The notes under the pieces: generated by a model
What the model saw: only the letters and a program-made list of their open reading frames with translations
The model's database searches: none
What the model was told of the DNA's origin: nothing
Assembly: GCA_902489375.1 (NCBI GenBank)
Contig: CABTZP010000056.1
Coordinates: forward strand, 1 to 8,857
Reading direction: 5' to 3'
DNA: 8,857 bases
From: an uncultured Tissierellia bacterium
Lineage (GTDB): Bacteria > Bacillota > Clostridia > Tissierellales > Peptoniphilaceae
Shown: positions 1 to 7,410 of the stretch, piece after piece
Layout of the letters: the number at the start of each line of letters is the position of its first letter
Numbering within the stretch: position 1 is the stretch's first letter
Position numbers and translations under genes: made by a program

Positions 1-1643
1 AGGGAAAAGGCATTTACGGGCTGGAAGCTTCCTATGACAAGCTTCTGGGAGGATCCGCCGGGGAAGAAATTTTTTCACGGGACCTCCATGGCTATGTAAT
101 TCCCACGGAAGCGGGAAAAGAATATGATTCAAAAGATGGACAAAACCTATATTGCACGATTGATCTCGCAGCCTCCAAAATTGTCTATGAAGAGCTAATA
201 AGAGGAATGGACCAGTTTCGCCCGAAAACGCTGACCGCCATTATGATGAATCCGATGACCTCCGAAATTTTGGCCATGGAATCTTTGCCGAATTATGATC
301 CCAACAGCCCCAGAAAGCCTCTAAATCAAGCAGAGGAGGAGGCCTGGAATTCCATGAAGGAAGAAGATCGATTACATCTTCTCTACCAACGCTGGTCAAA
401 TCCAGCCATTTCCAATACCTATGAACCAGGCTCTGTCTTTAAAACCCTGACGACTGCAATTTCATTAGAAAGCAGGGCCTGCAATCAAAACACCCGCCTT
501 TTTTGCAATGGAAGCATCGAAATTTCTCCAGGCACGGAGATTCACTGCGTATCGGAAAAGCCCCATGGGCCTGAAAGTCTGCAGGATGCGTTAACCAATT
601 CCTGCAACCCGGCGTTTGTGCAAATTGTTTGGCTCATCGGTCCGCAAAAATTCTATTCCTACCTGGGATCCTTACATATGGGCGGGCGAACGCAAATTGA
701 TTCTCCTTCGGAACCCAAGTCAACCTTTCCGCCGACTTTAAGTAAAATGGGAAGGGCTCAGCTTGCGACGATGTCCTATGGTCACGGAATCGCGGTAACT
801 CCTCTTCAGATGATCACGGCCTGCAACGCAACGATAAACGGGGGATATTATATTGAACCGCATTTCTTTTTAGAGTCTACTTCTCAGGACGACAAGCTCC
901 TTTCTTCCTATAAGGGAACAAAAAAAGAGGCGGTTTTTTCCAAGGAAACGTCAGATCAGATGAGGGATATGCTGGTACAAACCGTCAAAGGCTCTCAATC
1001 AAAAATGGCAGAGCTTTCCGTGGAAGCCGGGGGAAAATCAGGCACTTCTATTGTTGCGGAAAATGGGGCTTACAACGAAAAAAAGACCATTGCTTCATAC
1101 TACACTTTCTTTCCTGCCTATGACCCGAAAATTTCGCTGTTGGTCGTTGCCCAGGAGCCGGAAACGGGGGTCTATGGATTTACCGTCGCTGGCCAGATCT
1201 GCGAACGAATCTCCAAACGTTATATTGAAGAAAAGGGAGGAGACCTTGCGCAGAAAAAGGAATTGGCATCGATTCCGGATTTGACCAATAAAACGGTCGA
1301 GGAGGCCCAGCTCCTCTTGGCAAAAAAAGGTCTGTCATTAAGCAAGTATGGGAGCATGAACAAGTTTTCCTTTATTGAGAGTCAAAATCCTAAACCTGGA
1401 GATTTCATTCGCCAGGGTCAGGTCATCGAGGTAAAACCCAGTGAGCCCCCAACTTGGAAAGTTCCAGACCTTATGGGAAAAGATCTGACCCAGGCCAAAA
1501 AGATCATGGAAGGAACGGGAATTGAAGTGATCTACGAAGGGACCGGCAAGGTGGTTAGTCAAAATCCAAGGGCCGGAGAAAAAGTAAAAGGCAATACGAC
1601 GCTGGTGATCAGCTTAAAAGAAGAAGAAAAAAAGGAGAAATAG
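1..1643 (+). CDS. Class B penicillin-binding protein with two PASTA domains, 5' truncated
   Basis: Membrane-anchored D,D-transpeptidase that crosslinks septal (or, if SpoVD-like, spore cortex) peptidoglycan and partners FtsW. The reading frame is open from the left edge: the first full codon is base 3 and 546 residues are visible, so the ATG at 207 is internal. The N-terminal anchor and most of the dimerisation domain are missing. Residues 1-70 show the family block GLEASYDKLLGG followed by a YCTID strand. Catalytic motifs in order are SVFK (Ser codon 432-434), SCN (600-608) and KSGT (1035-1046). KSG instead of KTG is also found in pneumococcal PBP2x, so the enzyme should be active. Two PASTA repeats follow, at about 1269-1440 and 1458-1617, then a charged tail. 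The stop is one base before mraY. Two PASTA repeats fit FtsI/PBP2x; SpoVD of Bacillus has one. The class is secure, the exact paralogue is not. Confidence 0.95.
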   Translation, partial: GKGIYGLEASYDKLLGGSAGEEIFSRDLHGYVIPTEAGKEYDSKDGQNLYCTIDLAASKIVYEELIRGMDQFRPKTLTAIMMNPMTSEILAMESLPNYDPNSPRKPLNQAEEEAWNSMKEEDRLHLLYQRWSNPAISNTYEPGSVFKTLTTAISLESRACNQNTRLFCNGSIEISPGTEIHCVSEKPHGPESLQDALTNSCNPAFVQIVWLIGPQKFYSYLGSLHMGGRTQIDSPSEPKSTFPPTLSKMGRAQLATMSYGHGIAVTPLQMITACNATINGGYYIEPHFFLESTSQDDKLLSSYKGTKKEAVFSKETSDQMRDMLVQTVKGSQSKMAELSVEAGGKSGTSIVAENGAYNEKKTIASYYTFFPAYDPKISLLVVAQEPETGVYGFTVAGQICERISKRYIEEKGGDLAQKKELASIPDLTNKTVEEAQLLLAKKGLSLSKYGSMNKFSFIESQNPKPGDFIRQGQVIEVKPSEPPTWKVPDLMGKDLTQAKKIMEGTGIEVIYEGTGKVVSQNPRAGEKVKGNTTLVISLKEEEKKEK

Positions 1644-1644
1644 G

Positions 1645-2622
1645 ATGACAACCAATTTTTTAAAAGACAGTATTTTGTATTTTCTTCTTGCTTTTCTGAT
1701 CAGCCTGGTCGGGACAAAACTTTGGATTCAGCTTTCAGAAAAAAGACACTGGGGACAGCCCATCCGGGAAGAAGGAAATGCGGCTCATTTTAAAAAACAA
1801 GGCACCCCAACCATGGGAGGGGTCGTTTTTACGGTTGTCTTCCTTTTTCTGATCCTCATCTTATCTCCCAGTCGTTCCATGGAACTGGTCATCATCACCC
1901 TGGGGACCCTGAGCTATTTTCTGGTCGGCCTGGTAGATGATATCGAAAAGGTTAAAAAAGAGGAAAGCGAAGGATTGACGCCGAAACAAAAACTGGCTGT
2001 CCAATTTCTCCTCGCGGGTCTTTTGGTTACCTTAGCATTGATTAATAATCCGGACCTTGGCGCCCAGCATTTGCTTTTTGTTTCCCAGCCCGTTCAGCTC
2101 GGATTATTATGGGTTTTCATTGATCTTTTTATCATTGTTGGAACCGTGAATGCCGTAAACTTGACCGATGGCCTGGATGGTTTATGCGCGGGAGTTTCTA
2201 TTCCGGTCTTTCTGACAATCGGTGCCTGCGCTTTCATTTGGGATGGCCCCTTTGCTTTGGGGACAATGTCTGCGATCATTTTTGCTGGCGCTCTTCTGGG
2301 GTTCTTATTTTTTAATGCCCATCCGGCTCAGCTTTTTATGGGCGATGCCGGCTCCATGGCAATTGGCGGAGCGATTGTCAGTCTTCTCTTAATCTATGGT
2401 CGTTTGGTATTTTTACTGGTTCTCGGCGGCATTTATTTTATTGAAGCCTTATCCGATATCATCCAAATCCTGTATTTTAAAAAATCCGGCGGGAAGCGTA
2501 TTTTCCGCATGGCGCCGATCCACCATCATTTTGAACTGGGCGGGATGGCGGAAGAAAAGATTGTTTCTCGCTTTTCGATCATCAGCCTTATCCTGTGCCT
2601 GATGACGCTGCTCTTAATTTGA
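1645..2622 (+). CDS. mraY: Phospho-N-acetylmuramoyl-pentapeptide transferase (MraY)
   Basis: Polytopic membrane enzyme that moves phospho-MurNAc-pentapeptide from UDP to undecaprenyl phosphate, giving lipid I, the first membrane step of peptidoglycan synthesis. The protein is 325 aa, the normal family length, with about ten hydrophobic segments. Family motifs are GTPTMGG (residues 53-59), the Asp pair at 98-99, NLTDGLDGL (172-180), FMGDAGS (231-237, metal-binding Asp 234) and the MAPIHHHFE loop with three His at 293-295. The usual family motif reads GDTGS, so the Ala at 235 is a mild variant. The start is ATG 1645 behind a GGAG at 1634-1637, one base after the stop of the transpeptidase gene, which suggests translational coupling. 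It is followed by murD after 16 nt. Identification is firm. Confidence 0.98.
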   Translation: MTTNFLKDSILYFLLAFLISLVGTKLWIQLSEKRHWGQPIREEGNAAHFKKQGTPTMGGVVFTVVFLFLILILSPSRSMELVIITLGTLSYFLVGLVDDIEKVKKEESEGLTPKQKLAVQFLLAGLLVTLALINNPDLGAQHLLFVSQPVQLGLLWVFIDLFIIVGTVNAVNLTDGLDGLCAGVSIPVFLTIGACAFIWDGPFALGTMSAIIFAGALLGFLFFNAHPAQLFMGDAGSMAIGGAIVSLLLIYGRLVFLLVLGGIYFIEALSDIIQILYFKKSGGKRIFRMAPIHHHFELGGMAEEKIVSRFSIISLILCLMTLLLI

Positions 2623-2624
2623 TT

Positions 2625-2632
2625 AAAGGAGG
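2625..2632 (+). promoter_or_regulatory. Strong ribosome binding site of murD
   Basis: AAAGGAGG matches the anti-Shine-Dalgarno sequence over all eight bases and lies 6 nt before ATG 2639, which fixes the murD start. It begins 3 nt after the mraY stop. Confidence 0.9.
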
Positions 2633-2638
2633 CAGGAG

Positions 2639-3985
2639 ATGAAAATAAAAAGTGAAATTCGACCGCAGAAGGTCTTGTTGTACGGGCTGGGCGTTACGGG
2701 AAAGTCCGTGATCCGTTTTCTTCCTCGACACGGCTGGGAAGTTTATGTGTATACAGACGATGGGATAAAGGTAGAGGACCTTTTTTCCAATCAAACTCAT
2801 CCTGAACGGGTTCATCCGATCATGAAATTCGATCAAATTCCCTGGGAAGCCCTTTCTTTTGTCATCAAGGCGCCGGGCATTTCCTTGGATAAGCCCTTAC
2901 TTATCGAAGCAGAAAAAAGGGGAATGGAAGTTCTATCCGATCTGGAATTAGCCTACCGCCTGTTCGGCGGAGAGCATCTGATTGCCATTACCGGATCGAA
3001 CGGAAAAACCACAACGACATCCTTGATTGCCCACTTACTTAATCAAGCGGACCGGTTAGCGACAGCCTGTGGCAATATCGGCTTTCCCGTTCTTCAGGCT
3101 TTTGAAGAAGCTTCTGATGATGGATGGCTGGTCTGTGAAGCGTCCAGTTTCCAGCTTGCCTCCGTTATCGACTTTAACCCCTTCTGTTCGGCGATTATTA
3201 ACATTACCCCGGATCATCTGGAATGGCATGGAAGCTTTGAGGCCTATGCGCAGTGCAAATATCAAGTAGCAAGCCATCAGACAAAGGATCATTGGATCTT
3301 TTTAAACCCCAGGGATAAAATGTCCCGCAAGGCAGAGCAAGCGGGCATTTTTTCGGGAAAGGTATCATGGATTGATTTTTCCTCCTCCCTTGCCACCGAA
3401 TTGCATAATAAAGAATTCTGGCATTTATACGGGGAGCATAATGTTGAAAACGCCCTTTTTGCGGCGGCCATTGCGGAGACCTGCGCTCTGAGCAAGGAAG
3501 AAATCTATCGAGGGCTTTCCACTTTCCGGGCCATTCCCCACCGGATTGAGACCGTTGATGAAATTGATGGAATTCGCTATATTAATGATTCTAAAGCGAC
3601 CAATGTCGATTCAACTGTTCGCGCCCTGGAAAGTATGGACGCTCCGGTCCTTCTGATCGCCGGGGGCTATGATAAAAAAGTCCCCTTTTCGGATCTTTTT
3701 GAAGCATTTAAGGGACGGGGCAAGGCACTTATTTTGATGGGGGAGACCAAATATCAAATAAAAGAGGGGGCGGAAAACGCCGGATTAGCCGATCAGGTCC
3801 ATCTCGTTGAAAATCTTTCGCAGGCTGTTGACCTGGCAGAGACGCTTGCGAAAAAGGGAGATGTGGTTCTTCTGTCTCCAGCATCTGCATCATGGGATAT
3901 GTATCCGGGCTATGAAGCAAGAGGAGAGGAATTTCGTCAGCTGGTTCGTGAAATTCGCATAAAAAATGACCGATCTCGGGGTTGA
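2639..3985 (+). CDS. murD: UDP-N-acetylmuramoylalanine--D-glutamate ligase (MurD)
   Basis: Cytoplasmic ATP-dependent Mur ligase that adds D-glutamate to UDP-MurNAc-L-Ala, the second amino acid of the stem peptide. The protein is 448 aa, typical for MurD. The N-terminal Rossmann-like substrate domain has GLGVTGKS (16-23). The central ATPase domain has the P-loop GSNGKTTT (119-126), SSFQL (169-173) and a Lys at 207 in the position usually carbamylated. HNVENA lies at 267-272. The C-terminal domain has PHRIE (300-304), NDSKATN (316-322) and the late PASASWDMY block (414-422) found in clostridial MurD. No key residue appears to be missing. It sits between mraY and ftsW, the usual dcw position, with 16 nt before it and 23 nt after it. 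Confidence 0.98.
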   Translation: MKIKSEIRPQKVLLYGLGVTGKSVIRFLPRHGWEVYVYTDDGIKVEDLFSNQTHPERVHPIMKFDQIPWEALSFVIKAPGISLDKPLLIEAEKRGMEVLSDLELAYRLFGGEHLIAITGSNGKTTTTSLIAHLLNQADRLATACGNIGFPVLQAFEEASDDGWLVCEASSFQLASVIDFNPFCSAIINITPDHLEWHGSFEAYAQCKYQVASHQTKDHWIFLNPRDKMSRKAEQAGIFSGKVSWIDFSSSLATELHNKEFWHLYGEHNVENALFAAAIAETCALSKEEIYRGLSTFRAIPHRIETVDEIDGIRYINDSKATNVDSTVRALESMDAPVLLIAGGYDKKVPFSDLFEAFKGRGKALILMGETKYQIKEGAENAGLADQVHLVENLSQAVDLAETLAKKGDVVLLSPASASWDMYPGYEARGEEFRQLVREIRIKNDRSRG

Positions 3986-3995
3986 TTTCTGCAGA

Positions 3996-4002
3996 TAAGG
4001 AG
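3996..4002 (+). promoter_or_regulatory. Ribosome binding site that sets the ftsW start
   Basis: TAAGGAG ends 6 nt before ATG 4009. An upstream in-frame TTG at 3982 would overlap the murD stop and has no such site before it, so ATG 4009 is preferred. Confidence 0.85.
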
Positions 4003-4008
4003 CGGCGA

Positions 4009-5157
4009 ATGAAAAAAACCGTAAACTACAAAAGTCCGATTAAACCGTCTCGGCAAATGCGAAAAGGACCGATGGACAGGGTTCTTTTTACCATGGTTGT
4101 CCTTCTGATGACCTTTGGGACATTTATGGTTTTTTCCTCTTCCGCTCCCTATGCCATTCGCCGGCATGGCAATCCCTATTATTTTTTGAAAAGAGATCTG
4201 ATCTGGTCGGCCATGGGACTATTCGTGATGGTTTTCGTCTCATTCATTGATTACCGAAAGTATAAAAAATATGCCAAGTTTTTCTATCTCTTTTCCATGC
4301 TCCTCTGCGTGCTTTGCTTTGTGCCCGTCATTTCCAAGCCGACAAACTATGCGCACCGGTGGATCGGAACAAAACAGATTACCATCATGCCTTCTGACCT
4401 CGTCAAAATCTCTTCGGTCCTTTACCTATCGTCTATCTTGACAAAGGATTCCATCCAAAAGAACGGGTCAGCGCTTATGTTTTTTAAGGTCATGTTCTTC
4501 GTTGCTCTAACGGTGATCCCCATTTATATTCAGCCGAATTTTTCAGCGGTCATCGTTATCGCCTTCACCCTGCTTTCTCTTTATTTTATCGGAGGAATGA
4601 GCCTAATCGCTTTGATCCCCATGCTCGCCGTTGTTGGAGGAGGACTGACGGTGGCCTTTTGGCCCAAAGAAGGCAATTATCGGCTGGATCGATTAAAAAT
4701 TGTCTTTGATCCTTTAAAAGATGCCAAAAATAAGGGATGGCAGCTGATGCAATCTCTTTTTGCCGTTTCCACAGGCGGCCTTTTTGGCGTTGGATATGGG
4801 AAGAGCCGGCAAAAGTTTGACTATTTGGCGGATGAACCGCATAATGACTTTATTTTTTCAGTCATCAGCGAAGAACTGGGATTTATTGGCGCCAGCTTTT
4901 TTATCCTTTTTTATGCCTATATGATTTACCGATGTGTCAAAGCTTCTTCGCAGGCGCGTACGCCCTATGGCCGTTTGGTGGGCTATGGACTTTCCATCGT
5001 CCTGGCCTTCCAGGCCATGGTCAATATTGGCGTTTCGATTGGATTGGTTCCGCCTACGGGCATCACTCTTCCTTTTGTTAGTTATGGGGGATCCTCGTTG
5101 ATCGCAATGTGTACCATCATGGGCATTATTTTAAATATTTCTCGTGACGAGAATTAG
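4009..5157 (+). CDS. ftsW: Septal peptidoglycan polymerase FtsW (SEDS family; SpoVE-like)
   Basis: Multispanning SEDS glycosyltransferase that polymerises lipid II at the division site with its class B PBP partner. The protein is 382 aa from ATG 4009 with about ten hydrophobic segments and a basic cytoplasmic N-terminus. SEDS landmarks are HRWIG (116-120), IMPSD (126-130), QPNFS (175-179), a large extracellular loop at about 218-285 with EPHNDFIF, whose Asp 280 matches the catalytic Asp of the family, SEELGF (287-292) and the PTGITLPFVSYGGSS block (349-363). Many homologues read QPSE where this one reads MPSD; QPN instead of QPD is common in clostridia. The distinction between FtsW and the sporulation paralogue SpoVE cannot be made from sequence alone. 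The position after murD and before ftsQ supports FtsW. murG, often next, is absent. The gap to ftsQ is 10 nt. Confidence 0.95.
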   Translation: MKKTVNYKSPIKPSRQMRKGPMDRVLFTMVVLLMTFGTFMVFSSSAPYAIRRHGNPYYFLKRDLIWSAMGLFVMVFVSFIDYRKYKKYAKFFYLFSMLLCVLCFVPVISKPTNYAHRWIGTKQITIMPSDLVKISSVLYLSSILTKDSIQKNGSALMFFKVMFFVALTVIPIYIQPNFSAVIVIAFTLLSLYFIGGMSLIALIPMLAVVGGGLTVAFWPKEGNYRLDRLKIVFDPLKDAKNKGWQLMQSLFAVSTGGLFGVGYGKSRQKFDYLADEPHNDFIFSVISEELGFIGASFFILFYAYMIYRCVKASSQARTPYGRLVGYGLSIVLAFQAMVNIGVSIGLVPPTGITLPFVSYGGSSLIAMCTIMGIILNISRDEN

Positions 5158-5162
5158 GAGGT
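5156..5162 (+). promoter_or_regulatory. Ribosome binding site that sets the ftsQ start
   Basis: AGGAGGT overlaps the ftsW stop codon and lies 5 nt before ATG 5168. An in-frame GTG at 5144 inside ftsW lies upstream of this site and is not needed. The overlap suggests translational coupling of ftsW and ftsQ. Confidence 0.85.
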
Positions 5163-5167
5163 TCGGC

Positions 5168-6166
5168 ATGAATGATCATCAGTCAAAAATCAATCGAAAG
5201 CTTCCGCAAAGGGAAGCGCCGGATCAAGAAGGCCAGCTTTCCCCCTCCCGGACGAACATTTCTTGGACCAAGGCGCCCGAAAATCCTGAGCCGAACAATT
5301 CTGAGCCCAAGACATCGAAAAACCGGCGAAGAAGAAAGGATAAAAAGAAAGGAAAAATTTCCAACCGGGCTGCCATAATTTTACTCATCGCGGTTTTTAT
5401 CCTTTTGGCGGCCTTCATTTTTCTACGACATAAAGCCTTTAACGTAAAATATATTCGGGTAGAGGGCAATACGGTTCTTTCAGATGAAGAGCTGATTGAT
5501 CAGCTTAACGACAGCAATCGAAACATTTTCCTCTACTCAAAAAATGAGATAAAAAAGACATTGCTTCAGCTGCCCGGGATCCGCTCGGTTCAGGTCCGAA
5601 AAGAGCTTCCGAATAAACTGGTGATCACGGTGGAAGAATCCTATATCCTCGCCGAAACGGATCAGGAACCGCCCCTTTTAATTGACAATGAAGGCAAGGT
5701 ATTGGATAAAATACCCGATGGATTTTCCAGCCGGGTAAAGCCCTTGATGGTTTCTTTTCCCGATCGAAAACTGGAAAAGGGCTCGTCCTTTTCTACCGAT
5801 CAAAGGGAATTGGACTTTTTAATCACCTTATCGCATTCGCTGATTTCGGATGAAGTAAAGAAAGTTGTCTTTAACAAAAGCAACAACATTGATATAATAC
5901 TAAAAGATGTGAAAGTATACTTTGGTCCGCTGGATGATATCCTAGAAAAGATTTCTACGCTCACCGCCGTATATCATGAAGTGCAAAATAAGGGCGTGAA
6001 CGCAAAGGAAATCATTTTGAATCAGGGGAAAAATCCTATTGTCGTAACGGACCAAGTCCCAACCGATCAAAAACCTTCTGAGGAAAATGCGGAACAGGGA
6101 AAAAGCCAGGAAGAGTCCTTGGACAGCAGCCAGACCGAAGGGGTTCAACGTCGGGAAGAACAGTAA
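5168..6166 (+). CDS. ftsQ: Cell division protein FtsQ/DivIB
   Basis: Bitopic membrane protein that, with FtsL and FtsB/DivIC, recruits and controls the FtsW-PBP septal synthase. The protein is 332 aa from ATG 5168. Residues 1-67 form a hydrophilic cytoplasmic domain, Pro/Ser-rich and then strongly basic (RRRRKDKKKGK at 53-63). One transmembrane segment spans about 68-86. It is followed by a POTRA domain (about 90-158) with the typical start FNVKYIRVEGN and the later LPGIRSVQVRKELPN. A beta domain runs to about 293, and a polar Glu/Gln/Ser-rich tail of about 35 residues ends the protein. The long cytoplasmic part and polar tail fit DivIB of Gram-positives. Overall sequence conservation in this family is low, so the call rests on architecture, the POTRA motifs and position between ftsW and ftsZ. 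A predicted promoter lies inside the gene at codons 235-244. Confidence 0.93.
   Translation: MNDHQSKINRKLPQREAPDQEGQLSPSRTNISWTKAPENPEPNNSEPKTSKNRRRRKDKKKGKISNRAAIILLIAVFILLAAFIFLRHKAFNVKYIRVEGNTVLSDEELIDQLNDSNRNIFLYSKNEIKKTLLQLPGIRSVQVRKELPNKLVITVEESYILAETDQEPPLLIDNEGKVLDKIPDGFSSRVKPLMVSFPDRKLEKGSSFSTDQRELDFLITLSHSLISDEVKKVVFNKSNNIDIILKDVKVYFGPLDDILEKISTLTAVYHEVQNKGVNAKEIILNQGKNPIVVTDQVPTDQKPSEENAEQGKSQEESLDSSQTEGVQRREEQ
5871..5898 (+). promoter_or_regulatory. Predicted sigma-A promoter inside ftsQ, upstream of ftsZ
   Basis: A -35 element TTAACA (5871-5876, five of six consensus bases) is followed by a 16-nt spacer and a perfect -10 TATAAT (5893-5898). The TGA just before it gives an extended -10 (TGn). 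Transcription would start near 5905, leaving a leader of about 425 nt before ftsZ. The element uses the adjacent codons ATA ATA CTA within ftsQ. The match is seen in the sequence; activity is inferred. Confidence 0.6.
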
Positions 6167-6216
6167 AGAGCAAGACCATCTTTTCGCCATCAGACCAGCA
6201 CAGGAAAATCATCCTG

Positions 6217-6230
6217 AATGAAATTTCATT
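6217..6230 (+). repeat. Perfect 14-bp palindrome in the ftsQ-ftsZ intergenic region
   Basis: AATGAAATTTCATT reads the same on both strands with no spacer. Flanking CTG (6214-6216) and CAG (6232-6234) can also pair if A6231 is bulged. Lack of a loop and AT richness fit a protein operator better than an RNA hairpin. I do not recognise the binding protein. Confidence 0.6.
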
Positions 6231-6272
6231 ACAGCGCTTTTGTATGGAAATAGATGCCAGCAGTCACCAGGC

Positions 6273-6295
6273 AAAAGAAAGAGGATCTTTCTTTT
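6273..6295 (+). repeat. 10-bp inverted repeat with 3-nt loop before ftsZ
   Basis: AAAAGAAAGA (6273-6282), loop GGA, then TCTTTCTTTT (6286-6295) form a perfect but weak, mostly A-U stem ending 34 nt before the ftsZ start. No separate U-tract follows, so it is not a standard terminator. It could be an mRNA leader structure or a protein site. Confidence 0.6.
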
Positions 6296-6319
6296 CCATC
6301 GTAGAGAAAATAAGGATAC

Positions 6320-6325
6320 AGGGGG
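6320..6325 (+). promoter_or_regulatory. Ribosome binding site that sets the ftsZ start
   Basis: AGGGGG lies 4 nt before ATG 6330. It is shorter and closer than the sites of murD and ftsQ. Frame-open sequence extends up to a TTG at 6240, but the 30 extra residues (basic, no FtsZ similarity) are not expected, so ATG 6330 is chosen. Confidence 0.7.
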
Positions 6326-6329
6326 AACC

Positions 6330-7409
6330 ATGAACAGGTCTATCGAATTTGAAGAATCAACAAACGGTTTAGCGAAGATTAAAGTCTTAGGGATTGGCGG
6401 CGGCGGAAATAACGCCTTAAATCGAATGAAGAACAATGGACTTCAGGGCGTAGAGTTTATTGCCATTAATACCGATAAACAAATTTTGGATGTTTTAAAT
6501 TGTGATCAGGCCGTTCAAATTGGACAAAAACTAACCCGCGGCCTGGGATCCGGCGGAAATCCGGAAATTGGTTCCAAGGCAGCGGAAGAATCCAAATCAG
6601 AAATTGCGGACCTTTTGAAGGATACCGATATGGTCTTTATTACTTCCGGCATGGGCGGCGGCACCGGGACGGGCGCTTCCCCCATTGTCGCGGAGACCGC
6701 AAAATCCATGGGAATTCTCACGGTTGGCGTGGTTACCAAGCCTTTTGGCTTTGAAGGAAAAAAGAGGATGTCCCAGGCTGAAGAAGGGATCCGTCAGCTA
6801 AAGGACAAGGTAGATACCTTAATCGTTATCCCCAATGACCGTCTCCTTCAGATTGCTGAGCGTCGGACAACGGTTGTTGAAGCCTTTGAAATGGCTGATA
6901 CCGTATTGATGAATGGTATTAAAGGCATTTCCGATTTGATTGCTGTTCCGAACCTGATTAATTTGGACTTTGCGGACGTTCAGTCGGTCATGAAAGATCA
7001 GGGGATCGCCCATATGGGTATCGGCATTGCCAGCGGGGAAAACCGTGCGGTGAACGCAGCAAAAGCCGCTGTCAAAAGTCCGCTCTTAGAGACATCGATT
7101 GATGGCGCAAAGGCTGTTTTGGTCAATGTTACGGCTTCTGACCTTGGTCTCTTTGAGGTCAATGAGGCCGCAGAACTCATCCGTGAGGCTGTGGATGATG
7201 ATGCCAACATCATCTTTGGTGCTGGTTTGGATGATGGTCTGGAAGATGAGCTTCGTATTACCGTGATTGCAACAGGCTTTGATGAAGCGCAGCTGGAAAA
7301 GGAAAAATCAGATTCCCTGACGAAAATCAACTACCAGAAAAAGACAGAAAAAACGACAAAGAAGGAAGATGGTCTAGATATTCCGGATTTTCTAAGAAAG
7401 TATCGTTAA
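6330..7409 (+). CDS. ftsZ: Cell division tubulin FtsZ
   Basis: Cytoplasmic GTPase that polymerises into the Z ring and organises the divisome. The protein is 359 aa from ATG 6330. The GTP-binding domain begins KIKVLGIGGGGNNA (residues 17-30). The tubulin signature GGGTGTG is at 109-115 and PNDRLL at 168-173. The T7 loop NLDFADV at 211-217 supplies the catalytic Asp residues. The C-terminal domain ends near TGFDEA (about 320). A short charged linker of about 28 residues precedes the conserved C-terminal peptide DIPDFLRKYR, the docking site for membrane tethers such as FtsA or SepF. The total length is at the short end for FtsZ because of this linker. ftsA is not upstream, so the tether must be encoded elsewhere. 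The long leader with palindromes and the promoter inside ftsQ point to separate control. nrdR follows after one base. Confidence 0.99.
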   Translation: MNRSIEFEESTNGLAKIKVLGIGGGGNNALNRMKNNGLQGVEFIAINTDKQILDVLNCDQAVQIGQKLTRGLGSGGNPEIGSKAAEESKSEIADLLKDTDMVFITSGMGGGTGTGASPIVAETAKSMGILTVGVVTKPFGFEGKKRMSQAEEGIRQLKDKVDTLIVIPNDRLLQIAERRTTVVEAFEMADTVLMNGIKGISDLIAVPNLINLDFADVQSVMKDQGIAHMGIGIASGENRAVNAAKAAVKSPLLETSIDGAKAVLVNVTASDLGLFEVNEAAELIREAVDDDANIIFGAGLDDGLEDELRITVIATGFDEAQLEKEKSDSLTKINYQKKTEKTTKKEDGLDIPDFLRKYR

Positions 7410-7410
7410 G

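Noticed and set aside
207..209. ATG that could be read as the start of the first protein
   Set aside because: The frame is open to the left edge and residues before this Met match the PBP dimerisation and transpeptidase domain junction, so the gene is truncated by the window.
1035..1046. KSGT in place of KTG in the penicillin-binding protein
   Set aside because: KSG is a known natural form in PBP2x-type enzymes and does not imply inactivity.
2614..2626. TTAAT-TTG-ATTAA inverted repeat at the mraY stop
   Set aside because: A five-pair all A-T stem, overlapping the murD ribosome binding site; too weak to call.
6229..6257. Possible promoter TTACAG with a weak -10 near 6252 just before ftsZ
   Set aside because: No acceptable -10 hexamer occurs at the right spacing; the ftsQ-internal site is far better.
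6218..6304. Two tandem mini-ORFs (11 and 16 codons) in the ftsZ leader
   Set aside because: Neither has a properly spaced ribosome binding site, and the first ATG is part of the palindrome. A leader peptide cannot be supported.
6998..7330. 110-codon open frame on the minus strand within ftsZ
   Set aside because: It lies fully inside a well-supported gene, is Ser/Ala/Pro-rich as expected of an antisense shadow, and has no family motif.
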